From NCBI RefSeq assembly GCF_035944355.1, contig NZ_DASZBH010000014.1:310001-374000 (forward strand): a DNA stretch of 64,000 nt, in the 5' to 3' direction. The position numbers and the translations under genes were made by a program. The notes beneath the pieces are model-generated. The model did not search any database. It was not told the origin of the DNA and saw only the letters and a list, made by a program, of their open reading frames with translations. The stretch comes from Frateuria_A sp035944355 (GTDB lineage: Bacteria; Pseudomonadota; Gammaproteobacteria; Xanthomonadales; Rhodanobacteraceae). Below, in pieces: positions 1-10,623 of this stretch (position 1 is the stretch's first letter; each line of letters starts with the position of its first letter).

Positions 1-464
1 CCCAGCGCGTGGACCACCTGCTGGCCCGCCTGCAGGCGCAGCGCCCGCAGGCGCGGCTGGCACGCGACCGCGAACGGCTGGCGGCCTTGCAGCGGCGCCT
101 GCACGCGGCCCTGCACGAGCGCCTGCGTCTGCACGCCCATCGCCTCGATCGCCTGCACGCCCGCCTGCTGGCGCAGCATCCGCGCCAACGACTCCTGTTG
201 CTGCAGCGGCGCCTGGCCGAGCGCGAACGCTCGCTGCGGCAATGCATGAATCACCGCATCGATCGCGCGCAGCTGACCCTCCGGCATTCCGCGCGCGCCC
301 TGCAGGCGGTCAGCCCGCTGGCCACGCTGGAGCGCGGCTACGCGATCGTGTTCGACCGCGATGGCCATGTCCTGCGCGACGCCAGGCAAGCCCCGGCCGG
401 CACGCCGCTGCGCGCGCGGCTGGCCGAGGGCGAACTTTCCCTGCGGGTGACCGACGAGCCGTAG
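1..464 (+). CDS. xseA: Exodeoxyribonuclease VII large subunit, C-terminal part (5' end outside window)
   Basis: The reading frame is open from the first bases of the window (codons start at base 3) to a TAG at 464, so only about 153 C-terminal codons are present. The visible part is an Arg/Leu/Gln-rich helical region of about 95 residues, likely coiled coil, followed by a compact end with LERGYAIVFDRDG and a short beta-type tail. Both match the C-terminus of XseA, where a long helical stalk binds several XseB subunits. Exonuclease VII degrades single-stranded DNA in repair. The catalytic and OB-fold parts lie upstream of the window. Confidence 0.85.
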   Translation, partial: QRVDHLLARLQAQRPQARLARDRERLAALQRRLHAALHERLRLHAHRLDRLHARLLAQHPRQRLLLLQRRLAERERSLRQCMNHRIDRAQLTLRHSARALQAVSPLATLERGYAIVFDRDGHVLRDARQAPAGTPLRARLAEGELSLRVTDEP

Positions 465-530
465 CGGCTTCGCCTCACGCATCGGCAACGCGTACGGCGG
501 CACCCTGCCCTGAGCCCTCGGGAGACGTCC

Positions 531-1964
531 ATGCTCGACAAGACCTACCCCTACTTCCTGGCCAATCGCCCGCAGCAGCCCAACGCCGACCTGGAAGTGC
601 GCGACAAGTACAGCGGCAAGGTCGCCACCCGCGTGGCGGTACCGGACGGCAAAGCGATCGGCAAGGCGATCGCCGCCGCGGCAGCTGCCGCCGCGCCCAT
701 GCGCGCGTTCAAGCCATGGGCGCGCCAGGCGGTGCTGGAGCATTGCGTGGCGCGCTTCACCGAACGTCGCGACGAGCTGGCGATGGCCCTGTGCATCGAG
801 GCGGGCAAGCCGATCAAGGATGCCGCCGGCGAGGTGACCCGGCTGATCGAAACCTTCCGCATCGCCGCCGCCGAAGCCGTGCGCATCGACGGCGAAACGC
901 TGACCCTGGAACTGGCGCCGCGGCTGGACGGCTACCACGGCTACACCAAGCGCGTGCCGATCGGCCCGGTGTCCTTCATCACGCCGTTCAACTTCCCGCT
1001 CAACCTGGTGGCGCACAAGGTGGCGCCGGCGATCGCCGCAGGCTGCCCGTTCGTGCTCAAGCCCTCGGAGAAGACGCCCATCGGCGCGCTGATCATCGGC
1101 CAGGTGCTGGCCGAGACCGACCTGCCCAAGGGCGCGTTCTCTATCCTGCCGGTGGACGGCCGGCACGCCGCGCCGCTGGTGGAGGACGAGCGCTTCAAGC
1201 TGCTCTCCTTCACCGGCGGACAGATCGGCTGGGACCTCAAGTCCCGCGCCGGGCGCAAGAAGGTGGTGCTGGAGCTGGGCGGCAACGCCGCCTGCATCGT
1301 CGATGGCGACCAGGGCGGCAAGCTCGACGCCATCGTCGAGCGGCTGGTGTTCGGCGCGTTCTACCAATCCGGCCAGAGCTGCATCGGCGTGCAGCGCATC
1401 TACGCGCACGCCTCGGTCTACGAGGCGCTGAAGAAGAAGCTGGTCGCCGCGACGAAGAAGCTCAAGGCCGGCGACCCGAAGAAGAAGGACGTGTTCATCG
1501 GCCCGATGATCGACGAGGCCGCCGCCGAGCGCCTGCAGGGCTGGATCGAAGAGGCACGCAAGGCCGGCGCGAAGCTGCTGTGCGGCGGCAAGCGCCAGGG
1601 CAACATGCTGGAAGCCACGCTGATGGAAGAGGTTCCGCGCGAGGCCAAGGCCAACCGCATGGAAGCCTTCGGCCCGTTCGCGCTGCTGGCGCCGTTCGGC
1701 ACCTTCGACGAGGCCATCGCGATGGTCAACGATTCGGACTACGGCCTGCAGGCTGGCGTCTTCACCGACTCGCTGGAGCACGCCATGCGCGCCTGGGACG
1801 AACTCGAACAGGGCGGCGTGATCGTCAACGACATCCCCAGCTTCCGCGTGGACAACATGCCCTACGGCGGCGTCAAGCTTTCCGGCTTCGGCCGCGAGGG
1901 CGTGCGCTACGCCATTGAGGACATGAGCGAGACGCGGCTGATGGTGATGCGCCGGCCCGGCTGA
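531..1964 (+). CDS. NAD(P)-dependent aldehyde dehydrogenase family protein
   Basis: The 477-residue protein has full aldehyde dehydrogenase length. The family landmarks are present: TPFNFPLNLVAHKVAPA (cofactor and substrate region), KPSEKTP, an SFTGG turn, the general base Glu248 in LELGGN, and the nucleophile Cys284 in SGQSCIGVQR. The C-terminus has PYGGVKLSGFGREG, the usual oligomerisation and active-site end. It should oxidise an aldehyde to an acid with NAD(P)+; the sequence does not fix the substrate. An alanine run near residue 45 is a local composition oddity. It starts 66 bp after xseA and meets the minus-strand ydcF-like gene tail to tail 8 bp further on. Confidence 0.9.
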   Translation: MLDKTYPYFLANRPQQPNADLEVRDKYSGKVATRVAVPDGKAIGKAIAAAAAAAAPMRAFKPWARQAVLEHCVARFTERRDELAMALCIEAGKPIKDAAGEVTRLIETFRIAAAEAVRIDGETLTLELAPRLDGYHGYTKRVPIGPVSFITPFNFPLNLVAHKVAPAIAAGCPFVLKPSEKTPIGALIIGQVLAETDLPKGAFSILPVDGRHAAPLVEDERFKLLSFTGGQIGWDLKSRAGRKKVVLELGGNAACIVDGDQGGKLDAIVERLVFGAFYQSGQSCIGVQRIYAHASVYEALKKKLVAATKKLKAGDPKKKDVFIGPMIDEAAAERLQGWIEEARKAGAKLLCGGKRQGNMLEATLMEEVPREAKANRMEAFGPFALLAPFGTFDEAIAMVNDSDYGLQAGVFTDSLEHAMRAWDELEQGGVIVNDIPSFRVDNMPYGGVKLSGFGREGVRYAIEDMSETRLMVMRRPG

Positions 1965-1971
1965 GCCGCTA

Positions 1972-2739
1972 TCAGTCGACCGGCGGGCCGGCGCCCTCCG
2001 GCGGCGCGTCGGTGCGCCCGCGCCACGCGTACCAGTGGTACAGCGCCATGCCCACGTACTCGTGCAGCACCGCGTCGGTGACCGACAGGTTGTAGGCGCT
2101 GGGCAGCAGCGACCACACGCCGCGCAGGTAGTCGGCGCGCACCGGCGTTACCTCGAGGCCGAAGCGGCGGAACGCGAACACCGCGCGCCGCAGGTGGTGC
2201 GCCGAGGTCACCAGCCAGACCCGATCGGCGTCGATGCGCGCCAGCGGCGCCCGTGCGAACTGCGCGTTCTGCCAGGTGGTGTGGCTGCGCATCTCCAGCA
2301 CCTGGTCGGCATCGGGCACGCCCAACAGCTCCAGCGTGCGCTGGTAGGTCAGCGCCAGCGGCTCGCCGGTGGACAGCGCATCGCCGCCGCTGATCAGCAC
2401 GGTGCAGCGCGCACCGGACATGCGGCAATCGCGATACAGCGACACCGCCTCGGCGATGCGCGAGTAGGCCGTGTGCCCGGGCTCCAGCGGGCCGCCCGGC
2501 GGATAGGTGACGCCGGCGGTGAGCAGCACGATCGCGTTGGACGGCGCCCAGTCCAGCGCCGGCCGCTGCGCGTAGGGCGATTGCCAGGGCCGCAGCAGCA
2601 CCTTGGGCACCAGCCCGCAGCCGACCGCGAACACGCTCACCAGCGCCAGCACGATGCCGGCCTGCCTCGCCCGGCGCCACCCCAGTCGGCCGGCCAGCCA
2701 GGCGCAGGCGAGCAGTGCGATCAACAGCGGAACGGTCAT
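1972..2739 (-). CDS. YdcF/ElyC/SanA family (DUF218) membrane-anchored protein
   Basis: The 255-residue protein has two hydrophobic helices in the first 45 residues, then a periplasmic or cytoplasmic DUF218 domain. DUF218 signs are the start AIVLLTAGVTYPPG, the ISGGDA turn, the TWQNAQFA stretch and WLVTSAHHLRRA, which corresponds to the conserved VTSxxHxxRA motif. Relatives (ElyC, SanA, YdcF) affect envelope integrity, and the biochemical activity is mostly unknown. The gene converges with the aldehyde dehydrogenase and is divergent from the YigZ gene, with about 125 bp between the two start codons. Confidence 0.8.
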   Translation of the reverse strand: MTVPLLIALLACAWLAGRLGWRRARQAGIVLALVSVFAVGCGLVPKVLLRPWQSPYAQRPALDWAPSNAIVLLTAGVTYPPGGPLEPGHTAYSRIAEAVSLYRDCRMSGARCTVLISGGDALSTGEPLALTYQRTLELLGVPDADQVLEMRSHTTWQNAQFARAPLARIDADRVWLVTSAHHLRRAVFAFRRFGLEVTPVRADYLRGVWSLLPSAYNLSVTDAVLHEYVGMALYHWYAWRGRTDAPPEGAGPPVD

Positions 2740-2864
2740 CGGCGATCCTCAGGACAAGGCGAGCCGGACATTATGCGCAGCCCCGGGTGAGCGAAGCGCG
2801 CACGGGGCACGAGCCCTCGACGCCGCATGCTAACGTGCCGCTGCCGCCGCCCCGCACCGTACGC

Positions 2865-3461
2865 ATGTCCCATCCGTTGCACGTCCTGGCCGCCGCCTGC
2901 CGGCATGCGCAGGACATCCGCAAGAGCCGCTTCCTGGCGCAGGCCGCGCCGGTGCGTTCGGCCGAACAGGCCCTGGCCTTCCTGCGCGAGGTGGCCGACT
3001 CCGACGCCACGCACAACTGCTGGGCCTACCGCATCAGCCAGGACTACCGCTTCAACGACGACGGCGAGCCGGGGGGCACCGCCGGCCGGCCGATCCTGCA
3101 GGCGATCGAAGGCGCCGGCGTCGACCGCGTGATGGTGGTGGTGACCCGCTGGTACGGCGGGATCAAGCTCGGCGCCGGCGGGCTGGTGCGGGCCTATGGG
3201 GGCACCGCGGCCGAATGCCTGCGCCTGGCCGAGCGCGTGCCGCTGGTGGCGATGGCGCGGCTGGCCGTGCATTGCGCCTTCGCCGATCTCGCCCTGCTCA
3301 AGGCACGCTGCCCGCTCTGGCAGGCCCGCGTGGAGAACGAAAGCTTCGACGCCGACGGCGCGACGCTCGAACTGGAACTCCCGGCCGCGCAGGCGGCCGA
3401 GGCGCAGGCGCGCATCATCGACCTCACCCGCGGCCGGGGCGGGGTCCGCCTGCTCGACTGA
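2865..3461 (+). CDS. YigZ/IMPACT family protein
   Basis: The 198-residue protein begins at the ATG at 2865, which gives the usual family N-terminus before the KSRFLAQAAPV motif. An earlier in-frame start at 2715 would run antisense into the ydcF-like gene and is rejected. The N-terminal IMPACT domain shows SDATHNCWAYRI, FNDDGEPGGTAGRPIL and VVVTRWYGGIKLGAGGLVRAYG, all diagnostic. The C-terminal part resembles the second YigZ domain (DUF1949-like). The molecular role in bacteria is unclear; the eukaryotic relative IMPACT acts in translational stress control. A small GC hairpin follows the stop but has no T run. Confidence 0.88.
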   Translation: MSHPLHVLAAACRHAQDIRKSRFLAQAAPVRSAEQALAFLREVADSDATHNCWAYRISQDYRFNDDGEPGGTAGRPILQAIEGAGVDRVMVVVTRWYGGIKLGAGGLVRAYGGTAAECLRLAERVPLVAMARLAVHCAFADLALLKARCPLWQARVENESFDADGATLELELPAAQAAEAQARIIDLTRGRGGVRLLD

Positions 3462-3602
3462 GCGGCATCGTCCCTCCGGGACGGCCGCCTGCGCCGCGAT
3501 CACGCTATGCTCCCGCTGCGGCTGCGGGGAGCGGCCGCAAACGGGGGCGTGCCGGCGGTCGGCGCGCGGGGGAACCACCAGCAAGCTCAGGATCCAAACC
3601 AC

Positions 3603-5618
3603 GTGACAGCCCAGATCCAAGGCGCCGAGCGGCGCACCGAACTCACCTTGCGCGGCGTGCTGATCGGCGTCGTGATCACTGTCGTCTTCACCGCCGCGAA
3701 CGTGTTCTTCGGCCTGAAGGCCGGCCTCACCTTCGCCACCTCGATCCCGGCGGCGGTGCTGTCGATGGCGCTGCTGCGCGGTTTCCGCGACTCGACCATC
3801 CAGGAGAACAACGTCGTCCAGACGATCGCCTCGGCGGCCGGCACGCTGTCCTCGATCATCTTCGTGCTGCCCGGCATGATCATGATCGGCTGGTGGGCCG
3901 ATTTCCCGTTCTGGATCTCTTTCGCGGTCTGCGCGCTGGGCGGCATCCTGGGCGTGATGTATTCGATCCCGCTGCGTCGCGCGCTGGTCACCAACTCCGA
4001 CCTGCCCTACCCCGAGGGCGTGGCCTGCGCCGAGGTGCTCAAGGTCGGCAGCAGCGAAGACAGCTCGGCCTCGGCCACCGAGGAGAGCCGCGCCGGCCTG
4101 CTGGCGGTGATCTGGGGTTCGGTCGCCTCCGCAGCGTTCGCCATCGTGGTGGCCACGCGGGTCTTCGCCAGCGACGTGGTGAGCTATTTCCGCCTGGGCG
4201 ACCGTGGTTCGGTCAGCGGCTTCGATTTCAACCTTTCCTTCGCGCTGTTCGCGATCGGCCACCTGGTAGGCCTGTCGGTGGGCATCGCGATGCTGGTGGG
4301 CGCGCTGATCGGCTGGGGCTGGGGCGTGCCGCACTATTCGCTGCTGAGCGGCGACCTGACCACCGCCGCGGCCGACCTGGCGCAGGCCACCTGGAGCCAC
4401 AAGGTGCGCTTCGTCGGCGCCGGCGCGATCGGCGTGTCCGCCGTGTGGACGCTGGCCAAGCTGGTGCGCCCGGTGATGGCCGGCCTGGCCGGCGCCATGG
4501 CCGCCGCGCGCGTGCGCAAGTCCGGCCAGGCCGACACGCTGCCGCGCACCGAGCGCGACATCCCGATCGGCCTGGTCGGGCTGATCACGCTGGCCTGCTT
4601 CGTGCCGATCGCCTGGCTGCTCGGCTATTTCGGCACCACCAGCGGGCTGGGCGACCACGTGGCCGTGCTGGCCATCGGCGGCGTGGCGTTCGTGGTGCTG
4701 ATGGGCTTCTTCGTCTCCACCGTGTGCGGCTACATGGCCGGCCTGATCGGCTCGTCCAACAGCCCGCTCTCGGGCGTGGGCATCCTGGTGGTGATCGCCG
4801 CGGCGCTGCTGCTGGTGGGCTTCGTCAAACCGCACGTCGGCCCCGCGGAAGGCAAGGCGCTGGTCGCCTTCGCGTTGTTCATCACCTCGGTGGTATTCAC
4901 CGTGGCGGCGATCGCCAACAACAACCTGCAGGACTTGAAGACCGGCCAGTTGGTCGACGCCACGCCGTGGAAGCAGCAGGCCGCGCTGGTGATCGGCGTG
5001 ATCGCCGGCGCCGCGGTGATCCCGCCGGTGCTCGACCTGGTGAACAAGGCCTACGGCTTCGCCGGCGTGCCGGGCGTGGGCCCTTCGGCCCTGCCCGCCC
5101 CGCAGGCCGGCCTGATCTCGGCGCTGGGCCAGGGCGTGATCCAGGGCAACATCGACTGGGGCCTGATCGAGGTCGGTGCGGCGATCGGCGTGGCCATCAT
5201 CGTCCTGGACGCCGTGCTCGCCAGGACCACCCGGCACATGCGCCTGCCGCCGCTGGCGGTGGGCCTGGGCATCTATCTGCCGACCACCAGCACGCTGATG
5301 GTGACGGTGGGCTCCATCGTCGGCTGGTACTTCGACCGCCGCGCCGACCGCAGCGCGCGGCCCGATTCCACCAAGCAACTGGGCGTGCTGCTCGCCTCGG
5401 GGCTGATCGTGGGCGAGAGCATCATCGGCGTGGTGATCGCCGCCCTGGTGGCGTTCTCGGACAAGCTCGGCTTCTCCAACCGCGAGGCGCCGCTTTCGCT
5501 GGTCGGCCCCGCGTTCGACACCTGGGCGATCTTCATCGGCGGCGCGGCGTTCGCCGTGGTGGTGGCGGTCATGTACCGCTGGGTGTGGCGCATGGCGATG
5601 CGCAACGGCACCGCCTGA
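3603..5618 (+). CDS. OPT family oligopeptide transporter
   Basis: A polytopic membrane protein of 671 residues from the GTG at 3603, preceded by an AGGA about 11 bp upstream. The 32 codons before it (from 3507) look non-coding. Landmarks of the oligopeptide transporter superfamily are RGVLIGVVITVVFTAANVFFGLKAGLTFATSIPAAV at the N-terminus (residues 13-50), PYPEGVACAEVL, GYMAGLIGSSNSPLSGVG and LPTTSTLMVTVGSIVGWYFDRR. There are about 14-16 hydrophobic helices. Family members use the proton gradient to import small peptides or metal chelates; the substrate here is unknown. It is followed by a strong hairpin terminator. Confidence 0.9.
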   Translation: MTAQIQGAERRTELTLRGVLIGVVITVVFTAANVFFGLKAGLTFATSIPAAVLSMALLRGFRDSTIQENNVVQTIASAAGTLSSIIFVLPGMIMIGWWADFPFWISFAVCALGGILGVMYSIPLRRALVTNSDLPYPEGVACAEVLKVGSSEDSSASATEESRAGLLAVIWGSVASAAFAIVVATRVFASDVVSYFRLGDRGSVSGFDFNLSFALFAIGHLVGLSVGIAMLVGALIGWGWGVPHYSLLSGDLTTAAADLAQATWSHKVRFVGAGAIGVSAVWTLAKLVRPVMAGLAGAMAAARVRKSGQADTLPRTERDIPIGLVGLITLACFVPIAWLLGYFGTTSGLGDHVAVLAIGGVAFVVLMGFFVSTVCGYMAGLIGSSNSPLSGVGILVVIAAALLLVGFVKPHVGPAEGKALVAFALFITSVVFTVAAIANNNLQDLKTGQLVDATPWKQQAALVIGVIAGAAVIPPVLDLVNKAYGFAGVPGVGPSALPAPQAGLISALGQGVIQGNIDWGLIEVGAAIGVAIIVLDAVLARTTRHMRLPPLAVGLGIYLPTTSTLMVTVGSIVGWYFDRRADRSARPDSTKQLGVLLASGLIVGESIIGVVIAALVAFSDKLGFSNREAPLSLVGPAFDTWAIFIGGAAFAVVVAVMYRWVWRMAMRNGTA

Positions 5619-5642
5619 GGCCTGCATCAGGCGTAGCCAGGG

Positions 5643-5664
5643 ACGGGGCGCCGCGGCGCCCCGT
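5643..5664 (+). terminator. Intrinsic terminator after the OPT transporter
   Basis: A perfect 10-bp inverted repeat (ACGGGGCGCC / GGCGCCCCGT) with a 2-base loop lies 25 bp after the OPT stop codon. It is followed by TTCCGTCTG. The T tract is weak, but the stem is strong and sits between two same-strand genes. Confidence 0.55.
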
Positions 5665-5744
5665 TCCGTCTGCGCGGCCGGCCGGCGATTGAATCGACCG
5701 CGGCGGCCCCAATCTGGGCAAGGCTGACCCACACGAGCCCTTGC

Positions 5745-7511
<1,767 letters not shown>

Positions 7512-7527
7512 CCGCGCGATGCGGCTC

Positions 7528-7550
7528 CCTCTCCCCTCCGGGGAGAGGGC
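7528..7550 (+). repeat. Hairpin with CCCTCTCCCC arms, REP-like
   Basis: Ten-base arms (CCCTCTCCCC / GGGGAGAGGG) around a TCC loop, followed by CTGGGGTGAGAG. This is the style of dispersed intergenic element common in xanthomonads. It lies 17 bp after the ABC exporter stop codon, so it may also act as its transcription terminator. Confidence 0.6.
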
Positions 7551-8012
7551 TGGGGTGAGAGGTCGAGGCTCGCGGGGATGCCTGTGGAGGCGTTGTTTTG
7601 GCTGTCGCTCTTTCGAGACGCTTCCGCGACTTGACTCGCCTGCGGCGAGCTTCCGATCGCCTGCCGGCGCTCGGGTCGCTTTTCTTTGCTGGCCACGACC
7701 GCGCGGGCGAACAGCGGAGCTGGCCCGCAGGGCGAAGGGCAGGATGCCCGGAGTAAAGAAAAGTAACCAAAAGAAATGGCCTGGCTTGGCCCGATGAGGG
7801 ATAAGAGCTAGGTGCCACCGCGCCTTGCCGGGCAGTTCACTCGCTCTCCGAGGAGCTGCAGCCGCTATACCCCGGCGCTCGGATGTTGAGGCAGGCAGCG
7901 AGTTTGTTGGCGCCAGCTCTGCGCCCACGGAGAGCCTCGGTCTCGCTGCACGGTCATCCCTGCGGGTGTCTTGTTGCCGCGAACTTGACGCGCGCCCGCC
8001 CAGCATCCAGGC
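7551..8012. repeat. Gene-free spacer of repeat-type intergenic sequence
   Basis: No convincing gene. The stretch contains CTTTTCTTT (near 7681) and AAAGAAAAG (near 7756) in inverted orientation about 75 bases apart, and AAAGAAAAGTAACCAAAAGAAA, a motif I recognise from dispersed intergenic repeats in xanthomonads and other proteobacteria. Short open frames across it translate to low-complexity text without family resemblance. A processed RNA cannot be excluded. Confidence 0.5.
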
Positions 8013-9002
8013 ATGCCCGACGCGCTGCTCCAGCCCCGCCCCGAAGGCCTCTACTGCCCCGCCGGCGGCTTCTACATCGACCCGGCCGAGCCGGTAGCGC
8101 AGGCGGTGGTCACGCATGCGCACGGCGACCATGCGCGCCAGGGCAACGCGCGCTATCACGTGGCGCGAGCCGGCCTTGCGCTGATGCGCGAGCGGCTCGG
8201 CGACCCGGCGGCGATCGAGGCGTACGGGTACGGCGAGCCGTTCGCCCTCGGCGAGGTGCGCGTGTCGCTGCACCCGTCCGGCCACATGCTCGGCGCGGCG
8301 CAGGTGCGCATGGAGCATGCCGGGCGCGTGGTGGTGGCCTCGGGTGACTACAAGCGCGAGGCCGACCCGACCTGCGCGCCCTTCGAACCGGTTCCCTGCG
8401 ACACCTTCGTCACCGAATCGACATTCGCCTGGCCCGTGTACCGCTGGCCGCCGATGGAACGGGTGATCGACGAGTTGCTCGCCTGGTGGGACGACTGCGC
8501 CCGCCGCCAGGTGCCGGCGGTGCTGTTCTGCTATGCGCTGGGTAAGGCGCAGCGGCTGCTGGCCGAACTCGCGCCGCGCGTCGACCGGGTGGTCCACCTG
8601 CACGGCGCGCTGCTGCGCCTGACCGCGATCTACCGCGAGGCCGGCGTGGCGATGCCGCCCACCCGACCGCTGGACGAGAACGCACGCGGCGCCGCGCTGG
8701 CGGGCGAACTGGTGCTGGCGCCGCCCTACGCCGCGGGCTCGCCGTGGATGCGGCGCTTCTCCGGCGCGTCCACAGCCTTCGCCTCCGGCTGGATGCAGGT
8801 ACGCGGCAACCGCCGGCGCCGCGGCTACGAGCGTGGCTTCGTGGTGTCCGACCACGCCGACTGGGACGGCCTGCTGCGCAGCGTGCGCGACAGCGGCGCC
8901 CGGCGCATCTACGTCACCCATGGCGACGGCGATGCCCTGGTGCGCTACCTGCGCGAGCAGGGCCACGACGCGCTGCCGCTGGCGGCATTGGGGAACGGCT
9001 GA
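8013..9002 (+). CDS. Ligase-associated DNA exonuclease (metallo-beta-lactamase fold)
   Basis: The 329-residue protein has a metallo-beta-lactamase/beta-CASP type fold. The metal motif HxHxDH is at residues 35-40 (THAHGDH), with further metal ligands in HPSGHMLG, the ASGDYK aspartate and the C-terminal VVSDHADW. This combination, with TESTF in the middle, is typical of the putative exonuclease found beside bacterial ATP-dependent DNA ligases (the TIGR04122-type family). The stop codon overlaps the ligase start by one base (TGATG), so the two are translationally coupled. It probably processes DNA ends before ligation. Confidence 0.88.
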   Translation: MPDALLQPRPEGLYCPAGGFYIDPAEPVAQAVVTHAHGDHARQGNARYHVARAGLALMRERLGDPAAIEAYGYGEPFALGEVRVSLHPSGHMLGAAQVRMEHAGRVVVASGDYKREADPTCAPFEPVPCDTFVTESTFAWPVYRWPPMERVIDELLAWWDDCARRQVPAVLFCYALGKAQRLLAELAPRVDRVVHLHGALLRLTAIYREAGVAMPPTRPLDENARGAALAGELVLAPPYAAGSPWMRRFSGASTAFASGWMQVRGNRRRRGYERGFVVSDHADWDGLLRSVRDSGARRIYVTHGDGDALVRYLREQGHDALPLAALGNG

Positions 9003-10597
9003 TGCGCCGCTTTGCCGATCTCTATGCCGCGCTGGACCGCACCGGCGCCACCTCCGCCAAGCGCGACGCCATCGCCGCCTACCTGCACGATGCGCCCCCG
9101 ACCGACGCCGCCTGGGCGGTGTACGTGCTGGGCGGCGGCAAGCTGCGCCGGCTCGCCAGCGTCACCGAGTTGCGCCAGGCCACGGGCGAGGCCACCGGCT
9201 ACCCCGACTGGCTCGTCGACGAGAGCTATGCGCACGTGGGCGACCTGGCCGAGGCGATCGCGCTGCTGCTGCGCCCCGGTGATGGTCCTTTCGACGATGT
9301 CCCGTTGCATGCGTGGATGGAACAGCGCCTGCCCGGGCTGGCGCGGCTGGACCCGCCTGCTCGCGTGGAGCAGCTGAAGGCGTGGTGGCGCGTGCTGCCT
9401 GCGGCAGAGATCTTCCTGCTCAACAAGCTGATCACCGGGGCGCTGCGCGTGGGTGTCTCCCGGCGCCTGGTGGTGCAGGCGCTCGCCGCGTGGTCACAGT
9501 TGCCGACCGACCTGATCGCCCACCGCCTCAGCGGCGACTGGACGCCCGGCGCCGCCTCGCTTGCGGCGCTGGCGCAACCGGCCGGCGACGACGCCCATCG
9601 CGAGCACCGTCCCTATCCGTTCTTTCTCGCCTCGCCGCTGGAGGCTCCGGTGGAAAGCCTGGGCGAGCGTGGGCAATGGCTGGCCGAGTGGAAGTGGGAC
9701 GGCATCCGCGCCCAGCTCATGCGCCGCGACGACGAGGCGCGGCTGTGGTCGCGCGGCGAGGAACGGCTGGACGGCCGCTTTCCCGAGATCGAGCAGGCCG
9801 CCCGCGCCCTGCCGCCGGGTTGCGTGCTCGACGGCGAGATCCTCGCCTGGGACGACCCGGCCGCGGCGCCGCGTCCGTTCACCGCACTGCAGAAGCGGAT
9901 CGGCAAGCTCAAGCCGGGCGCGAAGCTGCTGGCCGAGACGCCGGTGCGTTTCATGGCCTACGACCTGCTGGAACTGGACGGCGCCGACCTGCGCGAAACG
10001 CCATTGGGCGACCGGCGGGAACGGCTCGCGCACCTGCTCCAGGCCGCGCCGCCCACGCTGCTGCTGTCGCCGGCCGCCGAGGCGAAGGACTGGGAGACTC
10101 TGGCCCAGTTGCGCGAGCAGTCCCGCCTGCGCCGCACCGAGGGCCTGATGCTCAAGCGGCTGGATTCGCCCTACCGGGTCGGCCGCAAGCGCGGCGACTG
10201 GTGGAAGTGGAAGGTCGATCCCTACACGCTCGACGCCGTGCTGATCTACGCCCAGTCCGGCCATGGCCGGCGCGCCGGGCTGTTCACCGACTACACCTTC
10301 GGCGTGTGGGATCGCGGGCACCTGGTGCCGGTGGCCAAGGCGTACTCGGGACTGGACGACGCGGAGATCGCGCGGCTGGATGCGTGGATACGCGCCCATA
10401 CCATCGAGCGCTTCGGGCCGGTACGCTCGGTCGAACCGCAGCACGTCTTCGAGCTGGCCTACGAGGCGATCCAGCGCTCCGGGCGGCACAAGTCGGGCGT
10501 AGCGGTGCGCTTTCCGCGCATCCTGCGCTGGCGTACCGATCTTTCCATCGCCGACGCCGACCGGCTGGACGATCTGCGGCGGATGGCCGAAGCCTGA
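9002..10597 (+). CDS. ATP-dependent DNA ligase (PP_1105-type bacterial family)
   Basis: The 531-residue protein starts at the ATG at 9002, which overlaps the exonuclease stop. An N-terminal DNA-binding domain (about 1-200) is followed by the adenylation domain with Lys231 in EWKWDGIRAQ (motif I KxDG). The others are motif III LDGEI, motif IV near TEGLMLKRLDSPY and motif V WWKWKVDPYTLDAV. The C-terminal OB domain ends near 531. It should seal nicks using ATP, separate from the essential NAD-dependent LigA. In many genomes this pair is extended by a DEXH helicase and a phosphoesterase; neither is adjacent here. Confidence 0.9.
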   Translation: MRRFADLYAALDRTGATSAKRDAIAAYLHDAPPTDAAWAVYVLGGGKLRRLASVTELRQATGEATGYPDWLVDESYAHVGDLAEAIALLLRPGDGPFDDVPLHAWMEQRLPGLARLDPPARVEQLKAWWRVLPAAEIFLLNKLITGALRVGVSRRLVVQALAAWSQLPTDLIAHRLSGDWTPGAASLAALAQPAGDDAHREHRPYPFFLASPLEAPVESLGERGQWLAEWKWDGIRAQLMRRDDEARLWSRGEERLDGRFPEIEQAARALPPGCVLDGEILAWDDPAAAPRPFTALQKRIGKLKPGAKLLAETPVRFMAYDLLELDGADLRETPLGDRRERLAHLLQAAPPTLLLSPAAEAKDWETLAQLREQSRLRRTEGLMLKRLDSPYRVGRKRGDWWKWKVDPYTLDAVLIYAQSGHGRRAGLFTDYTFGVWDRGHLVPVAKAYSGLDDAEIARLDAWIRAHTIERFGPVRSVEPQHVFELAYEAIQRSGRHKSGVAVRFPRILRWRTDLSIADADRLDDLRRMAEA

Positions 10598-10601
10598 GCT
10601 G

Positions 10602-10617
10602 GCGGCCGGCCGGCCGC
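10602..10617. repeat. 16-bp GC palindrome between convergent genes
   Basis: A perfectly self-complementary GCGGCCGGCCGGCCGC sits in the 26-bp gap between the ligase and FHA genes. It may form a cruciform or a bidirectional terminator stem, but there is no T run. Confidence 0.35.
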
Positions 10618-10623
10618 GGCCCG

